Shown piece by piece: positions 1 to 12,594 of a stretch of 64,000 bases of DNA. The stretch's first letter is position 1, and every line of letters starts with the position of its first letter. Made by a program: the position numbers and the translations under genes. The notes beneath the pieces are model-generated. The model was given only the letters and a program-made list of their open reading frames with translations, was not told the origin of the DNA and did not search any database. This DNA comes from Ptychodera flava (taxonomy: Eukaryota; Hemichordata; Enteropneusta; Ptychoderidae), in NCBI RefSeq assembly GCF_041260155.1, contig NC_091947.1, positions 25,988,115 through 26,052,114 of the forward strand, given 5' to 3'.

Positions 1-3000
1 CATAACTTTCTAAGCCAATAGCGATGAAGTGAGGTTGAGCTGGACTCTGCTCCGTGGTGACAGATCGACTTCATTCAAGTTGGCAGTTGCGCGAGTAGAC
101 ACGGTCCCTCCATCACGGACTGTAGTATAGACAAGATTCTGCTTTACGTAGGAGCACAGTCCGCCTGGACTGGTGGACCACATCCTTGTAGACAGCTGTA
201 GTAGACAGCGGATTAGTTCCAGATATAACCACGTAGAAGTATCTCGATCAAACTTATAACAAATATAGGTTATCTCCTGCAAAATGTCATCATCAACCTG
301 TATGTGCGCGCGGGATAGCGACGACCATCAATGAAAAAACGTACGTACCCGACGACGACGTACAACCATCAGCGTGGCAATAACATATTAGGATGCCCCC
401 TTTCCAGTTGAATAAATGCTGGGGAAGTGAATTAAACTGTCTCAAATATTAAGGAAACTTTAGAATACTTATTGGTGATTGATAACATGACCACTACAAG
501 GGCCCAACGAATGCAACATTGATTTCCCTTACACGTGGGTTTCTGTTCATTTGAAAGTGACTTTCGACAAAGACATATCATTCGAATCCTCACAAGCAGA
601 TTTATGTGTAAGCAGGGACTGTTGTAATAAACATTATTCCCGGCGTTCGACTTCAAACCAGGGCCACTTGGCTTATATGTTTACTACCATACACATTTAG
701 TATTGATTACGCTTGTCCATGTTGACGATGGTTAACAACGAAGAGAACGTCAAAGAATGTAAACATCTATACGCTTGGTAAATTGTTGCTCATTCATTCA
801 AATCGATTCCATAATGGCCTATGGGTTTCTAGAGAGAAGAGGGTCACCGTGATCGTCAATATTATTTGAGAGAACAGTCTGTATACCTGGAATGTACTCC
901 ATTTGCACAGAGATATTTAAATTCCGTGTGATCGGCTCTGAACAAGAGCCGAAACGATGCCGAGGGCGGTTCGGTCATACCTGAATGACGTGCTATCTGA
1001 GACAGAGTGACGTGTTGTGAAATACTGAGTTCCTCGCAATAATTGGTAAATTGTTAACGTTATTACATGTCGCCCTTGTAAAATTCCCATAATCACACTT
1101 CTGTGCAGCTTTTACCGATTGTAAATGTTACCATGAATATTCACTTTCAAATTTTATAGTGAAATTCTTCTCAGATGTTGTGAACACTCTATGCACATAC
1201 CTGTGGACCATTTATATTTCGTTCAGGGTGACGAATGTTTACAAATTTGCTTGTTCTCCTTATGTAGTATTTTTCGGACCAAACCTTTAGTTAATAAACT
1301 TTACAGTGTCTCCACTATTTAAAAAACCATCAGAAATGTTTTAGTTAAACATTGTGGTCAAATTCTTGTCTTGGACTTATGTACATGGTAAAAGTTGATT
1401 TGCAGCGTAGCCCTGTCCGCCTCCTGCCGCGATGGAAAACGGATTCTTTCCCACCAAATGTTTCGTATCGTGACGGCCCGTGGCCCCACGTCTGTCGTTT
1501 CCCAAACAACACAATCAACGTTAACAAGTCTCGACACGCGGCTGCCAGACAAATTCCTGTTTCTCCTCGGTGATAGACACGAATAAAGAACCTTTCACAT
1601 TCTGACTGGTTTCGAAAAGGCAATCAACTAAAACACTTACTAATTCTGAAAGAATCTGGGAGTCGGACAATTGAATTTCCTGAGGTTTTCACTCGCCTAG
1701 TCGTAGATTGACTCATCATTTACTCAAATTGGAAACTTTTTAAACAGTAATCTGTTTTGGAGAATGATGCCGAAACATCTCACTTTTGAATATTCTCTTT
1801 TATGGGATCGATCAAATAGCAACATAATTTGCTATGTAATAGTAACACGAGTGGAACTAATTTGGGATAATTTGATTTTCATATTTTTCAAATTTCTCAA
1901 AAGTGTTAGGTTCCGTATAGCTGAATGTTGCAATATTGCAAATTACTCATAAAAGTGTGTAACGTATAAGAAATGCAGATTAGATTACATTTGTAGATGA
2001 AATCGGCATTACTTCACCATCCAATTATCCCAAATTAGTTCCAATCGTGTTTAGTAAGAGCTTTGTTGCTTTTACCAAAAGAACTGACAACAAGATATGA
2101 AACATAGAATTCTGTGGAAACTTGCGATACTTTAAATGTTTATTGCGGGGTCTACATTGCCCGAAGCAAGTCATGACCGATCGGGTGAAGCACTGACCTG
2201 CTTTTCTTCTCTTGGACACTTCCCAATACGTCTGCCGTCTAGCAACGTTCGAGGTGTCTGGTTGTCCCTTTCGAGTCGCTGTATTTCATTTAAAAGTAAA
2301 AGATTAACGATTGTGAGTCTTTGGTTTGTTGGACTCATAAAAAAAACATTCAACTCATAAATCAGAAGGTACTGCCACCTGAAAACGTATTACAAATGCA
2401 ACCCCGATGCGAAAACCCCTCTGACGTTTGACTCGATTCCATTGACTAAATAGGGTCAAATAAAAAATGTAATTTGTTTTCAGTAGCGTGCCTCCAAAAC
2501 AGGGTATGTAGGTCGGGGAAATCGGGTTTTTTCATTTCACTTTGGCTGAGTCCCATAAAATTTGAAAATTTCACAAAAATGTCTAGAGTCGGTTTGGTTA
2601 TTTTTAGAGTCGGTCGGGTTACCGGAAACAAACATATTTTTTCTTCGGCCTAAATGAAAAAGCTTACATTAAGTGACAAAATTCCAAACAATGTAACGGA
2701 ACACCGATGAGTAAAGCGATGACGGCCATAATCCTCCCATGTTCACCTGCCCACAGTTTTATGAATTGCTTTATACAAGTAATCTGGTAAATAGATTATC
2801 AGTCGCCAAAAGTCTTCAAATGTCTTTCTGTACTTATTTCTGCGCCCCCCCCCCCCAATGCGTATCTCAGGCATTTCAACGTATTTGCACCTGTCACGTG
2901 TTTTCTAAACATTATCTGCAAATTCAATTTCATGTCTTGTACCTCATTCTGGCGGTAACTATTTTTATAAGTGTATGGCAGCAACGCAACTATCCAATGT

Positions 3001-3655
3001 ATGTGCTGGGGCTTGCCATATTGACATTATGCTTCTTCATATATTGTTAAGCACCAATTGTAATGATCTATTATATGAACACAAATTTCGTCGTAGGCAT
3101 AGACCATAAATGTACTTTGAGGTCAGGTTGCGTCTGTTCATGACAATAGAAAGCTTAAGTAACAGGGAGTTATTGTAGGTATTTTGTCTAGAAATAAAAA
3201 AAAATGTTTAATGTATTTTTTCTTTCTTGTCAGTTTTTCATTTATTTTGGGGATTTCAGCTTTCTCAGATTGGGAGGCAAAAGAATAATCCAGACAAAAA
3301 CCGCGCAAATTATATTTCGCTAGAAAATGAAAATGCCTTAGTTTGCCTACTCACGTGAAGACGGTGACGACGTGTCATCCGGAACAACATTCCGTTCATT
3401 AATAAAAGTTCTCCGTCCATGACTAAGTTGAATATCTTTAGGGGGAACTAGTCATACCGACAAACGTGAACTCCCAGGTGACGTACGCTCCTTCTGTAAA
3501 TGTCTTTGTAACGTTCACGGGCAATTTTCGTGCTCACGAGAAGCCAGTGGAAGTCGGACATGCGGGGTCGAAAATAAAGACAAGATCGTCCTTCCCACTC
3601 ACGAAAAGGATCTTTCCTGGGTGTCGTAAGTCTCGACAAATAGATGCAAGGAGGG
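1..3655. other. Intergenic stretch without a recognised gene
   Basis: I see no open frame with a recognisable domain and no set of phase-matched exons here. The stretch holds one small inverted-repeat element (1844-2051, listed separately) and a run of 14 C near 2841. The last few hundred bases are upstream of the cytokine-like gene and presumably include its regulatory sequence. Confidence 0.5.
1844..2051. mobile_element. Non-autonomous inverted-repeat element (MITE), copy 1
   Basis: About 29 bases at 1844-1872 recur in inverted orientation at 2023-2051 with a single mismatch; both ends start AACACGA. The element is flanked on both sides by TAGT (1840-1843 and 2052-2055), a clean 4-base target duplication. 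The interior is AT-rich and noncoding. A second, more diverged copy lies at 29679-29874. The superfamily is not identified. Confidence 0.8.
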
Positions 3656-3662
3656 TATAAAT
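3656..3662 (+). promoter_or_regulatory. TATA box of the cytokine-like gene
   Basis: TATAAAT lies 107 bases upstream of the proposed start codon at 3769. A start site about 30 bases downstream would give a 5' leader of roughly 80 bases. A TATA box fits a tightly inducible gene such as a cytokine. No transcript evidence is available here. Confidence 0.45.
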
Positions 3663-3768
3663 TGAACGTCGAAATGGCTGGTGACATTAATTCAAGCAAT
3701 TTGTCTAACAGACGATAGCTCACGTTAGAATATACAAATTCTGAAAACTCTTTGTAGCTGTTGCAAAG

Positions 3769-6566
3769 ATGGAAATATTTACAAGTAAGTGAACGCGTCT
3801 CGTGTAAAACAATCACTTGTGCTATTCATAAGACTCAGAAGTTCATGGCCATCGGTTTGAAGTTATGTTTTATTACTCCATTTGCCCATTTTTACCGATA
3901 AGTGTATCTGCAGGTAAAGTATACAAAACAGTTTTTTTTTCTATTTCATATAATAGCTTTCAAAGTCACTTGGCTAATGTGCATCCTGTCCATCATGGTC
4001 CTGACATCAAAGGCAACGCCGTTGCCGGCGACTGGCTCAAGCTGCACGGACACGTGCGAAGGCTATAACCTGCTCGCCGCCGAGGGAAGTGTTGTTCGGG
4101 ACGATGTGTCGAATAAACTTGATAAATATGTAAGTTACATTGAAATTTGATCAAGGTAGATATGTTACCATGTATGGGGATAACCTGTCATTTCCAACGA
4201 TTCAGACAGATATCAGAACAGGTACTGGGTCAGTGCATTTGTAGGTTATAAGTGTCAGAATATCTATCGAAAAGAATGGTCAGTGCATGTGTACGGCGGT
4301 AGTTAGATTTTATTTCATTCGTGTTTTGGTGCACCGCAACATGTAAGTCGATACATGCAGGCCACGGATCGTCGGAACACGTTCGGTTATTTTGTCTGAC
4401 AATAGCTCATATTTACGCTTTGTAGTTTTATGATATATGAGATTTGCATCTAGATGGCAGCGAAAGCCAATAACAATACACTGATAACGTAAAAACGTCC
4501 AAGTTATCTTTTGCGTCTTGTCAGTTCTCCCCCCAAATCTAAAGCGTTCACTCTTTTGTATAGTACAGGCAGATGCTCGTGAAGGAAGAAGCTTCTCAAT
4601 CATACCCTTAACCTTGATCTTTATCCCTCTACGCCCCGCATCACATTCTTCTTCATTTTTGTTGTTGTTCATTTCGAAACAAACTTTCACAAAGGCTAAT
4701 GGTTTCTAGGCCGTGCTTAGCTTGAGAAGAGTTTGATGTGGTTTCAGAAGTCAGTTGTAGATTGCTTTTTGACACTCCTCAATACTCACTGAGAATCAAT
4801 CTTCAGAAAGGCAGTACCGATACTGCAATTTACACAAGTCTTTTTGTATTTTTAAGAGAATGCTGACGTACCAGCAGTGTACGCACATGTTTGTGCTGTA
4901 GGAGGTCACATTGTATGGATGGAGTATAACCTAGGCAATAACCAATGCGTTGCCAAGCACCGACCAAAACCTTTACGTTCGTCACTAATTGCACTCATGC
5001 ATTAAACGCTATATCATACTCGGTTCGTGTGTTAATCAAATTCATATCGGATGTCAAGCCTCAAACGCCAGGGCTTCTTCACTTAACGAGTGATAACAAA
5101 TTACAATCACAGGATATAGAGCAGTTGGTAACTATTCACTTAACGAGTGATAACAAATTACCTTCACAGGATACAGAGAGACCAGTTGGTAACTATAATC
5201 TTGAAGTGCCCTCTCTACCACCCATGAAACCTACATTTCAGAGAAGGAGAATGTCGGTAGGTATGAGAGCCTGACACTCATTATGCATGGCTTATTCGTT
5301 AGTGCTCATTCTTGGAAACCAGCGAGTCTCATTTCTCTATTCAAAATATTCGTACTCCTTCCTACTTGTAGTTTTTCTGCTTCTTAGTGTTCTACAATGG
5401 AGCTTCCTCACTTATCTTATATTATTGGCTAGTAAAGTCACCCATTCACTTTAGCCGTTTAATTTTCGTTTGTTCGTTCTTTATTGATCTGTCAAGTCCG
5501 TGTGTGATTCCGTTACGGATACATTCAAAATGACATCATCCGACTGACGCATAACGGACGATTTACGTGTTTGGTAAAATGCGTTCTGAGAGTATTATTG
5601 TGACGTCATATAAGAGTAACTCTCTAATATGGATGGTGTCATAAAAATCCTGTATAAATAGTGTAATAGTTAGGAGTTATATATGTTTCGAGAAAATTTT
5701 TACTTAATTTTGTTCTACTGCTTTCCTAAATCTGGCCAACAGATGTCCCGTAGTTTTCCTTACAAACTCTGAAAAAATACCATTTCTTCTGCAAAGTTGA
5801 CCGGCAAATGTGTTGTAGCCCTACGGAATAGCTACATAATCACGATAAAATCAAAATATGATCACAACTCACTCCTTTCTTTTCATGAGCAGGAAGTTGA
5901 CATCTTGCTTTATCACAAATCGAGTCTGCTCAGCTACAAGGAACACCTGGCGCAGATGATGGCAGAAGAAGATGACTTTGCAGAAATACCCTCTTTCGGA
6001 GCTGACTTCCAAAGCTTAATGTGGAGTTGTGATCGTGCCATCACCAAGGTAGATTCCATGGTAAGTCCTTTGCGTGGGCATTTAACAATTGTATAATGAG
6101 CATGTACGTCTTATTAGTTTCATCTGCCATGAAGTTTCCGTTCTCTCTTGTTATTTGGTGCATTCTTTTCGGAAACGAAACAGCCTAAGGGTGCAATACA
6201 AGTACTATCCCCTTACGGATCTACGTTGATGGCAGAATTAGGCAATGAAGAAGAAAACCCCATTAGGCTTATGTGCCCTTCTTGATCAGTAACAATCATA
6301 TATGAAGTGTTAACACAAAACCCGACATTCTTGTATGGTTCAAATATTCTGTTTTAAAGGCGTTTTACATTTCCTTTTCGTAGTTATGTGGAAAGGAATA
6401 CGACGATGTGATTCCTGACGAAGTAGAGCTCGACACGATCTCGGAAGCAAGCATCAGGCACTTTAGACAGAGGAAGATCTTACAGCAGTTCTATGACTAC
6501 GCCGTTACCATATTCCATGATGCCGAGTGGCTTCGTTTCAATGTCCACGGTTGCCCCTTCTCCTAG
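3769..6566 (+). CDS. Putative secreted long-chain helical cytokine, CNTF/CLCF1/cardiotrophin-like
   Basis: Proposed exons are 3769-3784, 3957-4129, 5170-5256, 5893-6060 and 6384-6566, giving about 208 residues. All sites are GT-AG; donors are GTAAGT in three of four introns, and phases are 1,0,0,0. The start has a strong context (AAAGATGG). Residues 1-25 form a signal peptide with hydrophobic core VTWLMCILSIMVLT. Helix A is about 39-63 (CEGYNLL...LDKY). The A-B loop is proline-rich (NLEVPSLPP), like CLCF1 FNEPDFNPP. Helices B and C are about 93-150. Helix D is about 172-200; KILQQFYDYAVTIFHDAEW resembles CNTF KVLQELSQWTVRSIHDLRF. FRQR before helix D recalls the FXXK receptor motif of LIF/CNTF ligands. 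Family ligands run about 200-225 residues. A tiny phase-1 first exon followed by phase-0 introns is, as I recall, usual for long-chain cytokines. The 87-base third exon is the least certain; without it the protein is 179 residues. It could instead be another helical hormone or an unrelated secreted protein. Confidence 0.6.
5078..5195 (+). repeat. 57-base tandem duplication carrying a duplicated splice acceptor
   Basis: Units at 5078-5134 and 5135-5195 share TTCACTTAACGAGTGATAAC and then a CACAG|GATA acceptor. The two acceptors (exon starts 5113 and 5170) are 57 bases apart and in the same frame. Either could open the A-B loop exon of the cytokine-like gene; the upstream one adds 19 residues. 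The copies differ by a few changes and a 4-base length difference near the end. Confidence 0.7.
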
Positions 6567-7370
6567 ACCGAAGAGTGTATCAACAATGGCAAATATCAGG
6601 TTTCAGATTTCTGACAGAGCGTAAAAAGGATTTACACATCAACATATTAAATGTTTTTAATCGATGTTAATATTATAGAATCGATGCTTTGCATATATTG
6701 TCAATTTTTACAGCGAGTTTTTGTTAGTTGTTATGGGATGCATCGTTTCAAAAAGTTAGCATTACATATGAAGACGATCTATAGTTAAGACTTGAAGTAT
6801 TGTTTAAGTATTGTCAACATTTAAAATATTGTATAATTTAAAGTATTATTCATTATTATTTTTTCCTTCACTAAGTTCTATATCTTCTTCATTGTTAATA
6901 TACGACCGTATCTTGTTTTCATTATGCAAATAATTCAAGCAGTTAAGCTTGACAGAATTATGATCAGCATATGTTTAGCGCCATCTAAATGACATATTAC
7001 AGTAGAATTGTGATAACCACCGTAAGATGGCGCTAACAGTGATTGTCAACAGTCCCATTTGGACACATTGACGCGTTGGTCGATAGTATGACAAAATTTG
7101 TCAAAACACTCTGCGAAAGTACTGTTATTATGTGATAACATGCGTTGCTTCTATGAAGTGTTTATTCAAAATACACAATGTGAAATAGCTCGTGATGAAT
7201 TCAAGGAAAGTTAGCATTAGATTTATACGAAATTATTTCTGTCAGGATATATGTGTATACTTCAATAGCAAATAAAAAAGTTGTATCGCAAGATGAGGTT
7301 CATATTCTCGTCTATTGTGTAACCATTGAAATTGCAATTTGCACGTGCTCATATCCATTTATACATAGAC
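6567..7370 (+). other. Probable 3' untranslated region of the cytokine-like gene and AT-rich spacer
   Basis: Very AT-rich sequence follows the TAG stop. ATTAAA at 6646-6651 and AATAAA near 7271 are candidate polyadenylation signals. A short inverted repeat (TAGCGCCATCT near 6977 against AGATGGCGCTA near 7025) suggests a tiny foldback insertion. No gene is seen. Confidence 0.4.
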
Positions 7371-7557
7371 ACATCTATGTATGCATGCATGCATGCATGT
7401 GTGTATGTATGTATGTATGTATGTATGTATGTATGTATTAGGTACCTACCCAACTTGTATGTCTGTCTGTCTGTCTTACAGTCTGTCAGTCTCTCCGTCT
7501 GTCTAGCCATCCACCCACCCATCTATCCTTATCTCTATCTATATGTATGTATGTAAA
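7371..7557 (+). repeat. Composite microsatellite
   Basis: Runs of ATGC and then GTAT tetramers are followed by GTCT tetramers, CCAT/CCAC-rich sequence and TATC units. Short open frames across this stretch are made of the repeat and are not genes. Confidence 0.9.
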
Positions 7558-7759
7558 AATTCGAAGAGTTGATGTCATAGATAAACGAGATCAAGAATGT
7601 CATTTGTATCTGGTGCTCGATATTTGGCAAATATGGTGCAGTGATTCCTTTTCCTTTCCATATGGACGCTTCTTACTACACTTCCTCGTACCTTTTGTAC
7701 CACAACTACTTTTGATTAGTCGCATGATTGTAAACTAAACTCTCTCTCCACCAAAGAAG

Positions 7760-8999
7760 TTTTTTTTTCTTTGAATTTTTTTTTTATTTATTTATTTATA
7801 TAAACATAAAACAATTGACAAAAACACGGTTCACAAAACAGAAGAAGAGAAAAGATACAACAAACGAAAGAAGGAGAACAAAGCAACAAAGGGGGTAAAA
7901 GGTGGAAAAGATTGGCATAAATTATTCATTTAGCAAATGTTTCAAGATATCCCACTTCCGGTGAAAACCCGAGAGTTGGTTTTTACGTTCACATATTTTT
8001 GCCTCTAACTTCATGACATAATTTAAAGTTTCAATAAACATTGCAAATGATGGTCTAATGTTACAGAATCGTATCGAATACAAATGATACTTTGCGATCA
8101 GAATGGCGTGGTTTAAAGCAAGAGATTTTTTCACTGGGTGAACACCAAAGATCACACTAAAATCATCCAGAGACACATAATCTCTGGAAGAGTGTTGCCA
8201 TAGCTTGTTAAACTCCTCCCAAAACCCTCTTACGTACGGACCTGAGCAGAACAAATGTTCTAAAGTCTCAGTATCACCACAATGTATACACGAATCATCA
8301 TCCACAACCTTCCATTTCTTTAAAAGGCTCTGACAGGCAATAATTCTATGTAAAACTTTAAAAACTTTAAATTGGAAACTTCTCAGTGTTTCCTCCATGG
8401 TAGTTTCAAAGGGAAGATTCCAGATATCTTTCCACGAAAAGATGCTGTTTGGATGGAGTTTTTCGTGCGCACATTGTGATGTTAGTGTTTCTACCTTATT
8501 TTGAACAAATGCTTTATAAAACAGTTGTGTACTGACATTTTCAAGGGAAAGTGTCTGTTCACTAACTGAAAAAAAATGGTTTCATCAAAACTAATTGTTT
8601 CTTCATGATTGTAATGTCTAAGTTTGTTTTTCCAAAGTGTAGGAATGGCATCAATAATTCCACAGTATGTCACGAAGTCCGTTTTAACATTATACTTCAC
8701 TTTGAAATCATGGAAAGACAGTGGAGTCCCATTTGGATTAAATAGGTCTCCTACAAAAGTAACATTTTTTCTAAACCAGTCCTGATAAAAGACAGATGAG
8801 ACTGCAACTAAAATATGTTGATTATTCCAAATGATTTGCCTTGCTACTTCTTGTCCATTCAAACTACAAATATTTTTTTTGAAAGGCGAAATATCTGACC
8901 ATGCTTGTAAGATAGTTTTATAAAAAGGTGGAAGTGTACATTTCAGTTTATCAACATTGTAATTACATTTAAGTACTAGCTTGAGACCTCCAAACTTAT
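7760..8999 (-). mobile_element. 5'-truncated non-LTR retrotransposon (LINE), 3' end of ORF2
   Basis: On the minus strand the frame reads the C-terminal part of a LINE reverse transcriptase protein. It begins with KFGGLKLVLKCNYN near 8995 and ends with a zinc-knuckle region (CIHC...EHLF) at about 8270-8210, stopping near 7922. The 3' end has a TAAA-rich tail and a run of A (T run on the plus strand near 7780-7760). One frameshift lies at a run of eight A near 8570: upstream and downstream parts align in different frames. The 5' end is cut off near 9000. The knuckle and spacing are L1/Tx1-like. Confidence 0.8.
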
Positions 9000-11538
9000 T
9001 AAAATAAAATGAGGGGATTATACCAATTTTGCGTTGTGAATATAAAAGAAGTTAACAAGGACATGATGTAGAGTCTTGATTCAATGAGGTCGATGTCAAG
9101 AAACACTTGTGTAACTTTCTTCCCGTGTGTTCTGTTATGTTGTATTGTGTTGTTTGTTGTGTTGCGGTTTATTTTTTGTGTTGTGTTCGAAGCTAAGTGA
9201 TTAAACAAAAATCGGTCACCGAGTGGTGTCGAAGTATGTGGTTGATTTTCTCAATTCTGATTTAAGTTCTATGCATTCCAATTCACACATCAATCTTAGA
9301 TTACATATTTTGTAATGGAAATCGTGACTAGCGTGGACTCACAGAAATAAAACTACAAAAGTTTGGTTTTGCCTAGCCGTACCATTAGTGAAATATCAAC
9401 GTCACATTATTTTAGCGTGTTTACAAGTGTAAAAGGAAAATTTAACCGCTAAATAATTCAAAACACGGTGTTCTTGCTTGTGTATGTGCGCGTTGCAGGG
9501 GAAAAATAACGAAGTTATTATCAGTACTGGTTTTTTGTGATGCCATTTCAGCGTCACCTTTTCCCCGTTTGAGCAAATTATTTCTTAGATATATTGTGGC
9601 AAGTTTTTGACACTCTGACTTTCCATGAACAGTTAAGGTTGAAGATTTAAAGTTACTTGTTACCACAACAAATATTCATATACTATCAGAAAGGGCAACA
9701 TTCGTACCGGCAGACCATAAACAGCAATGGCAAAGAATGAATTACAGGAGGGAAAACAATATTGATTATGTAAAATACGTTTTAAACTTCATAAAAGCCA
9801 CTTAGTTTGTAAAACTATAAGGTTATCGAACGAAAATCAGTCTACTTTAATCAATAACTGGATTTACAGAACATAAAACAAGTCTTGGAGACTTGTAACG
9901 AGCGGCAAATAAGACGTGTCAAAGAGTGATACATACAACCAATCCAAGTACTGTACACACTTAAATTTGCATTGCTTATTTTGTTTGGATCTTCAGTTCA
10001 GGCAATAAATCTCTGACAAACATCTTTGAATGAAAATAAAGTACCTTTATTTCGAACAATATATTAACTTTTCATATAACATCTGTTCTAAACAAATAAA
10101 TGCTGTTACACGTGATTCATCAGGTTTCTTTTCCTGAGAACTTACGGACATGACGTCACTTTACAACTGATAAATAACAGACTTGTTCTGTCTCTGAGGT
10201 TTGTGGCACTTCTCATGACACTGTTTGATTCATGCAATGCAAAACACCACATTAGCAGACAAACTGTAGTATGGATGCCTACATATATTTAAATGTTACC
10301 ATTTGGTTATGTATGGTTAACTGAATACAAAGCCAAAACTCGTATGGTGTTCAACATATTCCATGACAAACCTCTTACTTCTGCAAGTCATAGACTATTG
10401 GTAAATAAATGTCAATGGTCTCTAAAAGTGATATCAGAATCTAATGTCTTGATCAATAAATGTAATAGCACATCTTCGTATTACTGCAGTCATACATGAA
10501 CATGATGTGAGTACAAAAACCAATAGCTTCACATGCGTGACACTGGTAACCTGTGCATAAAAATGTTAATAGACTACTACAAGTGGTTTGGAAGGTTGTT
10601 TCAAAAGATTCAAAGAAATTGTGCGTATAAAACTAATGATAAGAAACTGGTAGGCGTACATGCGCTCTTGGGGAATCATGGAGCATTGTGTCGTACTTAA
10701 ACTGACAGTTTCTCTGAATAAGAGAACGCTTGCCACACTGCATATTCCATGGATATTGACAATGTACCATCAAGTATGGGAGCAGAACAGCCCATTCTAC
10801 AAAGACAATCACCAGGAGCAGACTCATGACTTTGGTAAAATTCACGACAATGGAAACATTTCTGGTGTACATCTTTGCCACCATGAAGATATAAGCTATT
10901 ACTCCCATTGGCATTGTTGTCTATTTCAAATATTAAAGTGTATTTACTAAGAAATAAAACCTTTGCATGACTGAGTATCTATGGAAACCCAGCTACTTAA
11001 CATTTCATGACAACTTTCAAAACCAACTGCAGTAATCTAACAATATTTGCAAAAATATTTCCATTTCTCCTTGTGGTAAAACTTATGTAAATGTAAACAT
11101 ACAAAACTGTACTCATAAATCTCCAGTGTGATTTAGGAACTTTCAAAATCTTTATCAAAAATTAAATATAAACTGAACTTAATATATATGGCATCTGCCA
11201 AGATGCAACTTTCAAAACACTTTAATGAACATTAACTCACTCTCTTGAATATGTTAATGACAGAGTCAAATGTCTATACTGACAAACACAAACACTTGTT
11301 AGCACGTTCGCATGAAAACTTGAAGTCTGGTGACTGAGCAATCCCTGAAGAAGAACACAATATGGTAATGTTGTAGGACTTGACACATCTAACTGCAGCT
11401 GACTGCTATCAAAATGTCAGTCAATATAAGCCGTTATAGGCTGCTGAAATTATCCACAATGGATATGTCTATTTTCATTTATTACTAATTTTGGACAGGG
11501 TGAATATGTTCTTTAGTTACCGGAAAGTTGTGCTAAAA

Positions 11539-11690
11539 ACCTAGACTTGAGATATGGAATATCAAAGCCTAGCTCACTATAAAGTAAGAACAATTGCATT
11601 GCTATGCAACTTAACTTACTTATGGTGTGCTGTAGACCTAGACTTAAGATACGAACGTCATCCCCTAGCTCTTTATCAAGTATACGTAAC
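11539..11690. repeat. Diverged tandem duplication
   Basis: Two imperfect copies of a segment starting CCTAGACTT and including CCTAGCTC recur about 97 bases apart (near 11540 and 11637). The copies differ by many substitutions, so the duplication is old. Confidence 0.5.
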
Positions 11691-12498
11691 ACATCAACTG
11701 CTTTGCAGTTTAAGTTTCTGTTACTCACAGTAAGAACTGATGAAAAATCCTTAACAATATCACAACAGTTAATCAGCTTGAAACTCATCAAAAGTTAATA
11801 AAGTTACATAAGAATTTCAAAAGCAAAAACCATGAAACAATTAAGGTCTATAATGAAGTAAACAATATCTCCATCCTCTGTATGTCTGACTCTTGGCAAA
11901 TAACAAACAACGTGTGTCCTCCTTTACAACTGCAACTAAATGACTATAGTGTGTTTTCACAATGCCAATACATCTATCCACGTTGTTGCAATGATCATAA
12001 GGAATTACTTTGATCCATCTGTGACATGTATCATTACTGTGGTCATAACAGATAACACTCTGATGACATAGTTACTTTTCTTTTCTGATAACTGCAAATT
12101 GCTAGTTCTCACATGGTTTCAGGTGTACTGCTAAACAAAAATTGTCTTGTTTGGAAAATAATGTGTTCTGTATCTGCTGACCTATGATGCAAAAGGCTTT
12201 TCCTGCTCTTTCTTGTAAAAATAAATTTGTACCATTCGGCATTCTTACTAAGTTTTTTCTTTATACTGATTGCTGGATAACTGAAATTACAGTAGTTTGT
12301 GTGGCATGATTATGAACAGAATGTATGGTATACTCAGCTCTAGCAAAATCTGTTGTGATTATCATCAGTAAGAAAGTTAGAATGAAATGTCAAGAAATCA
12401 TTAATGTGCCTAACTGAAAACTGTCTCTGTGATGGGTTTGATGTGAAACATTTGGCAGTGGTACAAGCTTCTAGAATGACTGTTGTTGGTTACAGCTG

Positions 12499-12594
12499 GG
12501 TAATCTCGTAGATTTCCATTTGCCAAATCTTCTAAAATCTGAGCCTGAGTAATCTCATAGATCTCCATCTGTCAGATCCTCTACAATCTGAACT
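12499..12594. repeat. Short tandem duplication, period about 49 bases
   Basis: TAATCTCGTAGATTTCCAT near 12501 recurs as TAATCTCATAGATCTCCAT near 12550, each followed by a related CAGATC/CAAATC TTCTA segment. It is a small diverged duplication with no coding capacity. Confidence 0.55.

Noticed and set aside
3448-3816. Minus-strand open frame of 122 residues
   Set aside because: It overlaps the promoter and first exon of the cytokine-like gene and has no domain.
3865-3956. Alternative first exon of the cytokine-like gene at 3865-3913, also phase 1
   Set aside because: It would need a 43-base intron, shorter than is usual in animals. The exon at 3769-3784 has a better start context, a GTAAGT donor and a normal 172-base intron.
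7326-7556. Open frame rich in YVCM repeats
   Set aside because: It is the translation of a microsatellite.
10633-10950. Overlapping open frames of about 93-96 residues on both strands
   Set aside because: No domain, no splice sites and mutual overlap; chance frames in probable 3' UTR.
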